A DNA stretch of 18,302 nt from Clostridia bacterium (GTDB lineage: Bacteria; Bacillota; Clostridia; Christensenellales; CAG-138), in NCBI GenBank assembly GCA_016293975.1, contig JAEDCW010000039.1, forward strand, positions 1 to 18,302. The letters are read 5' to 3'. Each line of letters starts with the position of its first letter. Within the stretch, counting starts at the first letter, position 1. The notes under the pieces were generated by a model. The model made no database searches and had not been told where the DNA came from. It worked only from the letters and a program-made list of their open reading frames with translations. The position numbers and the translations under genes were made by a program. Positions 6,884-14,103 of the stretch are shown here, in pieces.

Positions 6884-6900
6884 AAAGCCTCTTATTTTTT
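6875..6900 (+). terminator. Rho-independent terminator overlapping the RHH stop codon
   Basis: A perfect 7-bp stem AGAGGCT (6875-6881) and AGCCTCT (6886-6892) with a GAAA tetraloop is followed by TATTTTTT. The TGA stop at 6881-6883 lies in the stem and loop. Confidence 0.88.
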
Positions 6901-6966
6901 GTAGGTTGCCAAAAGTTGCACGAAGGCGTTATGTGCTAAAACAAACAAGAGGATTCTTATGGTAAC

Positions 6967-6997
6967 AAAAAAGCCCTAAACATAATAGGACCTTTTT
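6967..6997 (-). terminator. Terminator of the tRNA pair
   Basis: On the minus strand AAAAAGGTCCTA can pair with TAGGGCTTTTTT (with G-T pairs) around a 7-base loop, ending in six T at 6967-6972. It lies three bases past the CCA end of the elongator tRNA and may work in both directions. Confidence 0.75.
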
Positions 6998-6999
6998 GT

Positions 7000-7076
7000 T
7001 GGTAGCGGCAATCTGATTCGAACAGATGACACTCCGGGTATGAACCGAATGCTCTAGCCAGCTGAGCTATGCCGCC
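7000..7076 (-). tRNA. tRNA-Met (elongator, anticodon CAU)
   Basis: The 77-base gene folds into a full cloverleaf: acceptor GGCGGCA / TGCCGCT (first pair G-T), D stem GCTC/GAGC, anticodon loop TTCATAC, perfect T stem ATCTG/CAGAT with loop TTCGAAT, and an encoded CCA. Anticodon CAU fits elongator methionine; a tRNA-Ile2 read as CAU, with lysidine, cannot be ruled out from structure alone. It lies three bases behind the initiator tRNA gene and is surely cotranscribed with it. Confidence 0.92.
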
Positions 7077-7079
7077 AAA

Positions 7080-7155
<76 letters not shown>

Positions 7156-7182
7156 ACGACCGCCACAAAAGTGGCAGAAATT

Positions 7183-7211
7183 ATATTAGCATAGTATGGG
7201 TTCGGTGTCAA
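7183..7211 (-). promoter_or_regulatory. Promoter of the tRNA pair
   Basis: On the minus strand a perfect TTGACA (7206-7211) and TAATAT (7183-7188) are spaced by 17 bases; a TATAAT at 7180-7185 overlaps but would give a spacer of 20. The leader to the tRNA holds a small perfect hairpin (7162-7175). The -35 lies only 15 bases past the stop codon of the upstream GNAT-like gene, with no terminator between, so readthrough into the tRNAs is possible. Confidence 0.75.
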
Positions 7212-7226
7212 CACTTTTACGCAAAT

Positions 7227-8369
7227 TTAATTTGCTGATGTATCAGAAGGAATAAGAGACTTAATGAAGCACCTTCTACGCTTGTGTTGAATCTTGTCAA
7301 AACGCTTCCACTGGCTGAGAATCGCCTCGTTTGTTTCAAGCATAGGTCCCGTTTCGGCAAACTTGATGCCGTTTTTTATGCAACTGCAGACCACCTTGTT
7401 CATCATAATGAGGTTGATCGCAGAACCCTGCATGGACGGCTTCACACCGATAAGGAGCAAGTCGAGCTGGTCGGAATGCTTCATTGCGTGAAGCACCCTG
7501 AAAGCTCCAAACGGGAACAGCTTGCCGTTGCTCTTTTTGAATGCGTCATCTATCGAGGGGGCAGCTATGCCAAAGGCCACCATCTCTCCCTGTTCGTTTT
7601 CGATAAAACAGGTATAGTCAAAGTTTATGAGCGGCAGGAACTTGTTTGCAAAGCGCCTGATCTGCTTCGTATTCAGCTCTGTAGTACCGTAGAGATGAGC
7701 ATAGCACTCATTTATAAGCGCAAATACCTTGGTGATTATGGGCTTTACTTCGCTCACGCTCTTTATATCCAGCAAGCGAAGTCCGTTTGCATTCATTACC
7801 CTCTCGGACAGTTTTTCCCAACGCTCCGACGGCTCGTCGGGGACGATAAGCTTGTATTCTATCCAGTCTACCGACTTTATATACCCGAGCTTTGTCATAT
7901 GCTCGATATAGTACGGGTAATTGTAATACGTGATAAAGAGATTCTTCTGATCAAAGCCCTCTACGAGCATACCCTCACGATCCATATCTGTGAAACCGAG
8001 AGGCCCGTGGATGCTCTCGCAGCCCTTTTCGCGCGCGTACGCCTCAACAGCATCAAACAACGCTTTTGAAACCTCAAAGTCATCTATAAAGTCGACCTGA
8101 GAGAAGCGCATCTGTATTTTGCCGAACTTCTCATTCGCTTTTTTGTTGAATATTGCCGCTATGCGTCCTACGATTTTTCCGCCTCTGTAAGCGAGAAATG
8201 CTTTAGCATCACAAAACTCGAACGCCGGATTGGATTCTCTGTCCCAGTCGTCGAGGTCATCGCTGATGAGCGGGGGTACGAAATTCGGTTCGTCCTTATA
8301 GAGCTTCAGTGGGTAGTTGACAAATAGTCGCAACTCGCGTTTCGTAGAGACTTCCTTAATCGTTACCAT
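7227..8369 (-). CDS. GNAT-superfamily acyltransferase-like protein (YghO-like)
   Basis: The 380-residue soluble protein belongs to a widespread uncharacterised family with a GNAT-type fold, to which I would also place E. coli YghO. Typical segments are the N-terminal FVNYPLKLYKDEPNFVPPL (17-35), the strand-loop FLAYRGGKIVGRIAAI (58-73) and the hallmark GPLGFTDMDREGMLVEGFD (121-139). The C-terminal half has a second GNAT-like region, GVKPSMQGSAINLIMMNKVV. No substrate is known for the family. The ATG follows GGGGAGGAAATAAG. It has its own promoter in the 106-base gap behind deoD, so it may be expressed both alone and with the upstream genes. Confidence 0.75.
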   Translation of the reverse strand: MVTIKEVSTKRELRLFVNYPLKLYKDEPNFVPPLISDDLDDWDRESNPAFEFCDAKAFLAYRGGKIVGRIAAIFNKKANEKFGKIQMRFSQVDFIDDFEVSKALFDAVEAYAREKGCESIHGPLGFTDMDREGMLVEGFDQKNLFITYYNYPYYIEHMTKLGYIKSVDWIEYKLIVPDEPSERWEKLSERVMNANGLRLLDIKSVSEVKPIITKVFALINECYAHLYGTTELNTKQIRRFANKFLPLINFDYTCFIENEQGEMVAFGIAAPSIDDAFKKSNGKLFPFGAFRVLHAMKHSDQLDLLLIGVKPSMQGSAINLIMMNKVVCSCIKNGIKFAETGPMLETNEAILSQWKRFDKIQHKRRRCFIKSLIPSDTSAN

Positions 8370-8415
8370 CTTATTTCCTCCCCAATGGTATGCACTCTAT
8401 CGCACACACGAAAAA

Positions 8416-8444
8416 ATTATATCATTTTCTGGCATTTTGTGCAA
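8416..8444 (-). promoter_or_regulatory. Promoter of the GNAT-like gene
   Basis: TTGCAC (8439-8444) and TATAAT (8416-8421), with an extended -10 TGA, are separated by 17 bases on the minus strand, in the gap between deoD and the GNAT-like gene. Confidence 0.75.
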
Positions 8445-8475
8445 ATATTGCGATTGAAGTCACCGTGGAAAACAA

Positions 8476-9174
8476 TTACGCGATATTTAGCGCAATCTCC
8501 ATCATTTGTGTGAACGTGCTTTGCCTTTCCTCTGCAGTCGTCTCCTCTCCTGTAAAGGGACAATCGGAAATAGTGCAGATAGCGAGTGCATTCTTACCCG
8601 TGTAGGCGGCGGTCATGTAGAGAGCTGCGGCTTCCATCTCGACAGCGAGGACGCCCATGCTCTGCCACTTTGCAAGTCCCTGTGATGCATCATAGAACGT
8701 GTCCGATGAGTAGACATTGCCAACTTTATATGTGACGCCGATACGTTCAGCTTCGTCTACTGCTTTCTTTAACAGCTCGTAGCTTGCAATAGGTGCAAAC
8801 GTGCCGGGCAATGCATATTGATTTGCGAAATTGGAATTGGTACAAGCCCCTTGTGCGATTGCTATTGAGCGCAGGGGAAGGTCAGGGCTTATCGCGCCTG
8901 CGGAGCCTATGCGGATTATGTTCTTTACATCGTACTGTGTAAAGAGCTCATATGCGTATATGCCTATCGAGGGCATACCCATTCCGCTCGCCATGACGGA
9001 AACGCGCTTGCCCTTGTAAAAGCCTGTATAGCCATGTATGCCTCTTACGTTGTTGACGAGTACGGCGTCCTCAAGGAACGTCTTTGCAATCATTTCAGCC
9101 CTCAGCGGGTCGCCGGGCATAAGTACGGTTTCGGCAAAATCGCCAAGTTTTGCGGAATTGTGTGGTGTTGACAT
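8476..9174 (-). CDS. deoD: Purine nucleoside phosphorylase, DeoD type
   Basis: The 232-residue protein is a full-length hexameric-type purine nucleoside phosphorylase, which splits purine (deoxy)nucleosides with phosphate into the base and (deoxy)ribose 1-phosphate for salvage. Visible family motifs are VLMPGDPLRAEMIA (17-30) with the phosphate-contacting GDPLR, the SGMGMPSIGIYAYEL block (63-77), GSAGAISPDLPLRSI (90-104), the ribose-contact VEMEAAALY (178-186), and ISD (204-206) with the catalytic Asp. The ATG has GGAGG 8 bases upstream. It lies 32 bases behind the glycosyltransferase gene on the same strand with no terminator visible, so it probably shares that transcript. Confidence 0.96.
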   Translation of the reverse strand: MSTPHNSAKLGDFAETVLMPGDPLRAEMIAKTFLEDAVLVNNVRGIHGYTGFYKGKRVSVMASGMGMPSIGIYAYELFTQYDVKNIIRIGSAGAISPDLPLRSIAIAQGACTNSNFANQYALPGTFAPIASYELLKKAVDEAERIGVTYKVGNVYSSDTFYDASQGLAKWQSMGVLAVEMEAAALYMTAAYTGKNALAICTISDCPFTGEETTAEERQSTFTQMMEIALNIA

Positions 9175-9206
9175 ACTATTATCCTCCGAAAGTATTTTAT
9201 TTTTTG

Positions 9207-10391
9207 TTAATAGGTGTTTTGCAGCCTCGTAGACATACTGCTTTGAGAGTATTCTTTTATAACTCGGTTATAGTTTGCTATGACGTCGTCGACGACGTCA
9301 TCCCAGTCCTTTGGAAGCGTACTCATGGCGTTTTCGCCTATAAGCTGTGTGTTTTTTGCGTTGGCAAGTGCGGCTTGGGCAACGCTTGCAATGCTTTCCG
9401 GGCTGTCATCACATAGGAAACCATTCTCTCCGTCGACGATAATTTCTGCGGCGCTTGAGCCTCTCACGACGATGGAGGGAGTCCCCATAGTTGCCGCCTC
9501 CTTGACAACGAGTCCTGCGGTGTCGTAAAGAGAAGGGAATACGAACAGACTTGCAAGGCTGTAGAGACCAAGCAGTAGCGACATATCGGATATGTGTCCG
9601 GTAAACACTGTGCTTGGAGCTATTCCAAGCTGGTCAACCTCTGCTTTAAGCATATCCATGTCCGGACCTTGTCCGCAAAGCACGAGCGTATGAGCAACAC
9701 CCATATTATGCAGCTCGGCAGACGCCCTGATTACTGTCCGCAGGTTCTTCTTGACGTGTATCTGACCGACATAGAGCAATATGGGCAAATCGGGAAGATT
9801 GAAGTCTTGCCTTGCCTGCTTTGAGTCGGCTTGACCAATTTCAACCCTGTCGGTACCGTTTTCCATGACCCTTATATCGCCCTTGTAGCCGTAGCTTCTG
9901 AGCGTTTCCGCCGATGAATGGCTTACCGACCACACCTCGGTACAGCGCTCGAAGTAGTTGACGACGTATTTGACGCCCAATGTTGCGAGCATTTCAGATT
10001 GTGTTACGGAATAGAAGTCGTCGTAGTATTTTGAATGGAACGTCCCGATTATGGGCACATCCCTGGCAGTCGCTATCCTGATCGCCTCCTGTCCCGCAAG
10101 AAACGGGGAGTGGGCGTGAACTATATCCAAGCGTACTTCCTCTATGCGCTTGTGGTAATGCCTGTCCAATATGGGTATACCGACCTTGTATTGTGGGGAC
10201 GAGGGCAGCGGAGCGCCTGTGTAGGTCACTATATCAAAGCCGAGATTGCCTCGGTAGCCCGTCTTTCCGTAAGGGGCAATGACGTACGATTCATGTCCTT
10301 TTTTGCCTATATACGACGCGTAATTGAATACAACTCTTCCGACGCCGTCCACAATAGGCATAAAGCTGTCTGAAAACTGTCCGATGTTCAT
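9207..10391 (-). CDS. GT4-family glycosyltransferase, possibly a glycolipid synthase
   Basis: The 394-residue protein has the two-domain GT-B layout of family 4 transferases. The N-terminal domain opens with MNIGQFSDSFMPIVDGVGR, the D-x-Y/F-x-P-x-x-x-G-V sequence seen in diacylglycerol glucosyltransferases and related enzymes, followed by HAHSPFLAGQEA (about 97-108) and FHSKYYDDF. The C-terminal domain has ILLYVGQIHVKKN and the donor-site block FVFPSLYDTAGLVVKEA, an E-x7-E-type motif whose first acid is D. The likely role is transfer of a hexose from a nucleotide sugar to a membrane lipid. Start 10391 is chosen because AGGAGGT lies 6 bases upstream; an ATG seven codons earlier overlaps that site. 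It is divergent from uvrC. Confidence 0.85.
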   Translation of the reverse strand: MNIGQFSDSFMPIVDGVGRVVFNYASYIGKKGHESYVIAPYGKTGYRGNLGFDIVTYTGAPLPSSPQYKVGIPILDRHYHKRIEEVRLDIVHAHSPFLAGQEAIRIATARDVPIIGTFHSKYYDDFYSVTQSEMLATLGVKYVVNYFERCTEVWSVSHSSAETLRSYGYKGDIRVMENGTDRVEIGQADSKQARQDFNLPDLPILLYVGQIHVKKNLRTVIRASAELHNMGVAHTLVLCGQGPDMDMLKAEVDQLGIAPSTVFTGHISDMSLLLGLYSLASLFVFPSLYDTAGLVVKEAATMGTPSIVVRGSSAAEIIVDGENGFLCDDSPESIASVAQAALANAKNTQLIGENAMSTLPKDWDDVVDDVIANYNRVIKEYSQSSMSTRLQNTY

Positions 10392-10410
10392 TAATGCACC
10401 TCCTCTGTTC

Positions 10411-10419
10411 ATTATAACA
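10411..10419 (-). promoter_or_regulatory. Extended -10 promoter of the glycosyltransferase gene
   Basis: TGTTATAAT reads on the minus strand, about 20 bases before the start at 10391. The -35 region (TTACCC, 18 bases upstream) is weak, so recognition would rely on the extended -10. Confidence 0.55.
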
Positions 10420-10471
10420 TATGGAGAAAGATTCGGGTAATATTGGAATAATGTCCGAGACTCTGTATGGG

Positions 10472-10501
10472 TTGCGACTCTTCGCCTTTGAGGTATATAA
10501 T
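10472..10501 (+). promoter_or_regulatory. Promoter of the uvrC operon, probably giving a leaderless mRNA
   Basis: TTGCGA (10472-10477) and a perfect TATAAT (10496-10501) are separated by 18 bases. Only six bases separate the -10 from the uvrC ATG at 10508, so transcription should begin at or within a base or two of the start codon. Confidence 0.6.
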
Positions 10502-10507
10502 ACCACC

Positions 10508-12364
10508 ATGAATGCTTTGATTGAAGAGAAGATTAAAATGCTACCCGATGCACCCGGGGTTTACAAGATGTTAGATCGCTCCGGCAATGTCATTTATGTC
10601 GGAAAGGCGAAAAGTCTCAAGAACAGGGTGCGGCAGTATTTCAGGTCACAGAACAATATGGAGCGCAAGGTCGTAGCGATGGTATCTCATATCGCGGACT
10701 TTGAATATGTGCTGACTGGCAGTGAGACGGAAGCATTCGCTCTTGAAAGCAATCTGATAAAGGCTTATAAGCCGCAATATAACATACTTCTGAAGGACGA
10801 CAAGCACTTTCCGTATATAAGGGTCGACTTGAACCAGGATTATCCTCGCTTTGACGTTGTGCGCCGTGTGGGCAACGACTCCGCACGCTACTTTGGCCCC
10901 TACATTAACTCAAACGCAATGAACAGCGCGCTCTCGGTCATTAGGGATTACTACCCCGTGCGACTGTGCAAAAAGGACATAGCCAAAGCGATGGCAAGGC
11001 ACGAAAGGCCGTGCCTGATGTATCATATAGGCAAGTGCTCAGCCCCGTGCGCAGGAGCAGTCACAAAAGAGGAGTACAGGGCGCATGTTATGCGTGCCGT
11101 AGAGTTTCTAAAGGGCGACAGCAACGACGTAGCTCCTCAGCTTGAAAAGGCGATGAATGCGGCGGCACAGAGGATGGAGTTTGAGCTGGCGGCGGCGCTT
11201 CGCGACAGACTGCAGTCGGTAAACGCATTGCTTGCAGCTCAGAAGGCAATAGTCACCCCAGACCGTGCTATGGATGTGATGGCACTGTGCAAGCTCGACG
11301 AGACGATTATAGTGTTCAGCCTGTTTGTAAGGGGCGGCAAGGTCGTGGGCACTCAGCACGCCGACATGAAAGTTCAGCAGGACTCTGCCGACGACGAAAT
11401 AATGGGCAGCTACATAAAGCAGACGTACTCGGATGTGTCGGAGTTTCCGAATGAACTCATAGTAAACGTACTGCCGGACGAGGTGGAGGAGCTTTCGGAT
11501 TACTTGAGCTCTAAGCTCGGAAAGCGTGTGCGCATACATGTGCCAGTAAGGGGCGAAAAACGCGAGTATGTAGATATGGCCGTCCGCAACGGCAATGATA
11601 TGCTCAATAAACAGCGCGAGCTTCTGCACAGGCAATGGGAGAGGGGAGAGGGTGCTCTTATATCTCTCGGCGAGCTTCTGGGTATGGAACGGATTCCACA
11701 CAGGATAGAGTGTTTCGATAACTCACATATTATGGGCACGGACACCGTGGGCGCAATGGTAGTTTTCACGGACGGAAAGCCCGACAAGAACGAGTACCGC
11801 AGGTTCAAAATAAAATGCGAGGCAAAAGGGGATGACTACCTTGCGATGCGCGAAGTGCTTACGAGAAGGTTTGAGCGGGCACTGACAGGCGACAGCAAGT
11901 TTGTAAGGTTGCCGGACCTGATTATAGTGGACGGCGGCAGAGGTCAGCTCAACGTCGCTCTCGACGTGCTTTCAAACATGGGAGTGTACGGGATAACGGT
12001 CGTTGGCCTTGCCGAGGAGAAGGAAGAGCTTATATTGCCCGATGCCGATGAGCCGCTAAGACTCAGTTCATCGAGCCCTGTACAGCATCTCGCCGTAAGA
12101 ATAAGGGATGAAGCTCACAGATTTGCGATAAGCTACCACAGAAGCCTCAGACAGCGAAATGCGCTTTTCTCGGTACTTGATAATATCGAGGGCATAGGCG
12201 ACAAGCGTAAGAGAGCGTTGTACGATGAATTTGTATCGCTGGAGAGAATAAAGGCGGCAGACATAGACGCACTGCGTGCTGTAAAAAGAATGAACGCGGT
12301 ATCTGCGGAGGCGGTGTATAATTACTTTCACAGCACTCAAAACAAAACGGAGAATAGGGAATGA
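10508..12364 (+). CDS. uvrC: Excinuclease ABC subunit C
   Basis: The 618-residue UvrC makes both incisions around a DNA lesion in nucleotide excision repair after UvrA and UvrB load. Domains in order: GIY-YIG nuclease (about 12-95, PGVYKMLDRSGNVIYVGKAK), a four-cysteine region (around 150-185, RPCLMYHIGKCSAPC) expected to hold an iron-sulfur cluster, a UVR helix pair that binds UvrB (about 205-235), the RNase H-like nuclease (about 385-540, CFDNSHIMGTDTVG and DLIIVDGGRGQLN), and C-terminal helix-hairpin-helix motifs (IEGIGDKRKRALYDEF). The start at 10508 matches the family N-terminus; an upstream in-frame ATG (10421) would add 29 unconserved residues. There is no close ribosome binding site. 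The stop overlaps the next gene by ATGA. Confidence 0.96.
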   Translation: MNALIEEKIKMLPDAPGVYKMLDRSGNVIYVGKAKSLKNRVRQYFRSQNNMERKVVAMVSHIADFEYVLTGSETEAFALESNLIKAYKPQYNILLKDDKHFPYIRVDLNQDYPRFDVVRRVGNDSARYFGPYINSNAMNSALSVIRDYYPVRLCKKDIAKAMARHERPCLMYHIGKCSAPCAGAVTKEEYRAHVMRAVEFLKGDSNDVAPQLEKAMNAAAQRMEFELAAALRDRLQSVNALLAAQKAIVTPDRAMDVMALCKLDETIIVFSLFVRGGKVVGTQHADMKVQQDSADDEIMGSYIKQTYSDVSEFPNELIVNVLPDEVEELSDYLSSKLGKRVRIHVPVRGEKREYVDMAVRNGNDMLNKQRELLHRQWERGEGALISLGELLGMERIPHRIECFDNSHIMGTDTVGAMVVFTDGKPDKNEYRRFKIKCEAKGDDYLAMREVLTRRFERALTGDSKFVRLPDLIIVDGGRGQLNVALDVLSNMGVYGITVVGLAEEKEELILPDADEPLRLSSSSPVQHLAVRIRDEAHRFAISYHRSLRQRNALFSVLDNIEGIGDKRKRALYDEFVSLERIKAADIDALRAVKRMNAVSAEAVYNYFHSTQNKTENRE

Positions 12365-13173
12365 AATACAAACTTATAGCCTTGGACATAGACGGAACGA
12401 TTTTTGACTCAGGCAGGGTCGTATCTAAGGCAAACTTAGAGGCGATAAGAGAAGCGAGAGCGGCGGGCGTCACCGTAACGCTTGCGACAGGCAGAGGGTA
12501 TTTGGGCTCAAGACCCGTCGTAGAGGAATTGAACGTAACGGGTCCCATGGCGAATTACGGCGGTGCAATAATATCGGATGCGGAGACGGGCGCTGTGCTT
12601 GCCAAAGAGGATATCGACTGGAAGCTTGCAAAGACACTCATGGAATACGCCTTAGAACGCGATATCTACTGCCACATATATCAGGGCGATACTATCGTGT
12701 ACCCGAAGGAATCCGAGATTGCGGATATGTACGGCAGGATTTTGCGCGTACCTCAGAGGGTGGAGCCGAATATGCTCGATATGGAGTGGACGGGAATACC
12801 CAAGGTACTTTTTATCGTAGCTCCCGAGCGCGTATCCGAAGTTCTTGCGGACTGTACTAAGCGCTTTGGCAACCTAGTTCAGATAGCTATGTCCGGTGAG
12901 ACGTTCATAGAGTTCAACAAAAAGGACGTTCACAAGGCGAGTGGGGTTGCGTGGATAGCGAAGAAGCTCAAAATAACGCAGTCCGAGGTAATTACAATGG
13001 GTGACAACACTCTCGATCTTGAGATGATTCAATGGGCAGGGCTCGGTGTGGCGGTATCAAACGCCTGCGATATACTCAAAAAGACGGCAGACGTGATAGC
13101 ACCGGCGTGCGGTGAGGATGCGGTAAAATGGGTTATCGACAGGTTCATATTCGGAAGGAATAACTGGAGATGA
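12361..13173 (+). CDS. Cof-type HAD-IIB family phosphatase
   Basis: The 270-residue protein belongs to the Cof/HAD-IIB phosphatases, cytoplasmic enzymes that hydrolyse sugar phosphates, FMN and similar metabolites. Motif I DIDGTIFDS (8-16) holds the nucleophile Asp and the acid/base Asp. Motif II is TLATGRGYLG (40-49), motif III the lysine at about 195 (NKKDVHKASG), and motif IV GDNTLDLEMI (218-227), where the more usual N before D is L. The cap domain between motifs II and III is of the type C2 size. The ATG overlaps the uvrC stop as ATGA, and the stop overlaps the ROK gene the same way, so the three are translationally coupled. The substrate cannot be read from sequence. Confidence 0.9.
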   Translation: MKYKLIALDIDGTIFDSGRVVSKANLEAIREARAAGVTVTLATGRGYLGSRPVVEELNVTGPMANYGGAIISDAETGAVLAKEDIDWKLAKTLMEYALERDIYCHIYQGDTIVYPKESEIADMYGRILRVPQRVEPNMLDMEWTGIPKVLFIVAPERVSEVLADCTKRFGNLVQIAMSGETFIEFNKKDVHKASGVAWIAKKLKITQSEVITMGDNTLDLEMIQWAGLGVAVSNACDILKKTADVIAPACGEDAVKWVIDRFIFGRNNWR

Positions 13174-14102
13174 TAAGAATCGGTGTTGATATCGGCGGCA
13201 CAAACATCGGCATGGGCATAATAAGCAGTACGGAGATACTTCATAAGTCGTCCGAGAGTTTCTCTAAGGACGGCGGGGTGTCGGGATGTTGTGACAGGAT
13301 ATTTGCTCAGGCACAGGCATTGTTGCAAAAATGCGGTTATACGCTTGACGATGTTGACTGCGTGGGTGCTGCTGTGCCCGGAAGCGTCAATAGAGACAGG
13401 GGCATAGTAATTAACGCTTACAATCTGGGTTTCCACGATGCGCCGCTTAGAGAAGAGCTCCAAAAGAGGTTTGCAGACAAGATAGTCGACGTACTCAACG
13501 ATGCAGACGCCGCTGCAAACGCAGAGCTTAGTGGCGGCGTACTCAAGGGCATGAAGACCGCCGTATGCATAACGCTTGGCACTGGACTTGGCTTCGGGCT
13601 GATTATTGACGGCAAGCTGTTTTGTGGAGGCATGGGTCACGGCACAGAGGGCGGTCACATGATAATGAAGCATAACGGTTACAAGTGTACCTGCGGAGAT
13701 AGGGGCTGTGCGGAGACACTGTGTTCCGCTACCGCACTTATGATTAAAACAAGACGCGCCGTGAAGGGCAGAACAGATTCGATACTGTGGCAGAACAGAC
13801 GCTCGCTGAACGCAAAGGTGGTGTTTGAGTGTGCAGGCAGGGGCGACGAGTTGGCGCTTAGGATTATAGACGAGTACACCGATGCTTTGAGTGACTATGT
13901 TGCCTCGCTTATGAATCTGTTTGATCCCGAAGCAGTATGCGTCGGCGGAGGAATAAGCGCCGCAGGCGAGCTTTTGTTTGAGCCGCTTGTGAGAAAGACG
14001 GACGAGAAGTGTTTCTTTAAGGATCACGGGCAGGTTCTCAGAGCGCATTTTTTGAATGATGCGGGTATTATCGGAGCGGTCTCCGAGATGAAGGGGGAAT
14101 AA
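13170..14102 (+). CDS. ROK-family sugar kinase (glucokinase-like)
   Basis: The 310-residue protein is a ROK kinase, an ATP-dependent phosphorylator of hexoses such as glucose, N-acetylglucosamine or N-acetylmannosamine. It shows the ATP-binding DIGGTNIGMGI at the N-terminus (7-17), VPGSVN (70-75), the catalytic region LNDADAAANAEL (109-120), the phosphate loop LGTGLGFGLI (135-144), an E-G-G-H segment (159-162), and the zinc-binding CTCGDRGCAE (172-181, consensus C-x-C-G-x-x-G-C-x-E). There is no N-terminal DNA-binding domain, so it is a kinase rather than a ROK repressor. It overlaps the HAD gene by ATGA and lies one base ahead of the next gene. Neighbouring phosphatase and kinase suggest related sugar-phosphate handling, but this is inference. 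Confidence 0.92.
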   Translation: MIRIGVDIGGTNIGMGIISSTEILHKSSESFSKDGGVSGCCDRIFAQAQALLQKCGYTLDDVDCVGAAVPGSVNRDRGIVINAYNLGFHDAPLREELQKRFADKIVDVLNDADAAANAELSGGVLKGMKTAVCITLGTGLGFGLIIDGKLFCGGMGHGTEGGHMIMKHNGYKCTCGDRGCAETLCSATALMIKTRRAVKGRTDSILWQNRRSLNAKVVFECAGRGDELALRIIDEYTDALSDYVASLMNLFDPEAVCVGGGISAAGELLFEPLVRKTDEKCFFKDHGQVLRAHFLNDAGIIGAVSEMKGE

Positions 14103-14103
14103 T

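Noticed and set aside
7284..8069. A 261-codon plus-strand frame opposite the GNAT-like gene
   Set aside because: The minus-strand gene has conserved family motifs, a ribosome binding site and a promoter; the plus-strand frame has none.
10421..10507. Upstream in-frame ATG 10421 as the start of uvrC
   Set aside because: The extra 29 residues do not resemble UvrC N-termini, and the codons cover the predicted promoter.
11108..11701. A 197-codon minus-strand frame inside uvrC
   Set aside because: uvrC is intact and conserved across this region; the antisense frame has no ribosome binding site or recognisable sequence.
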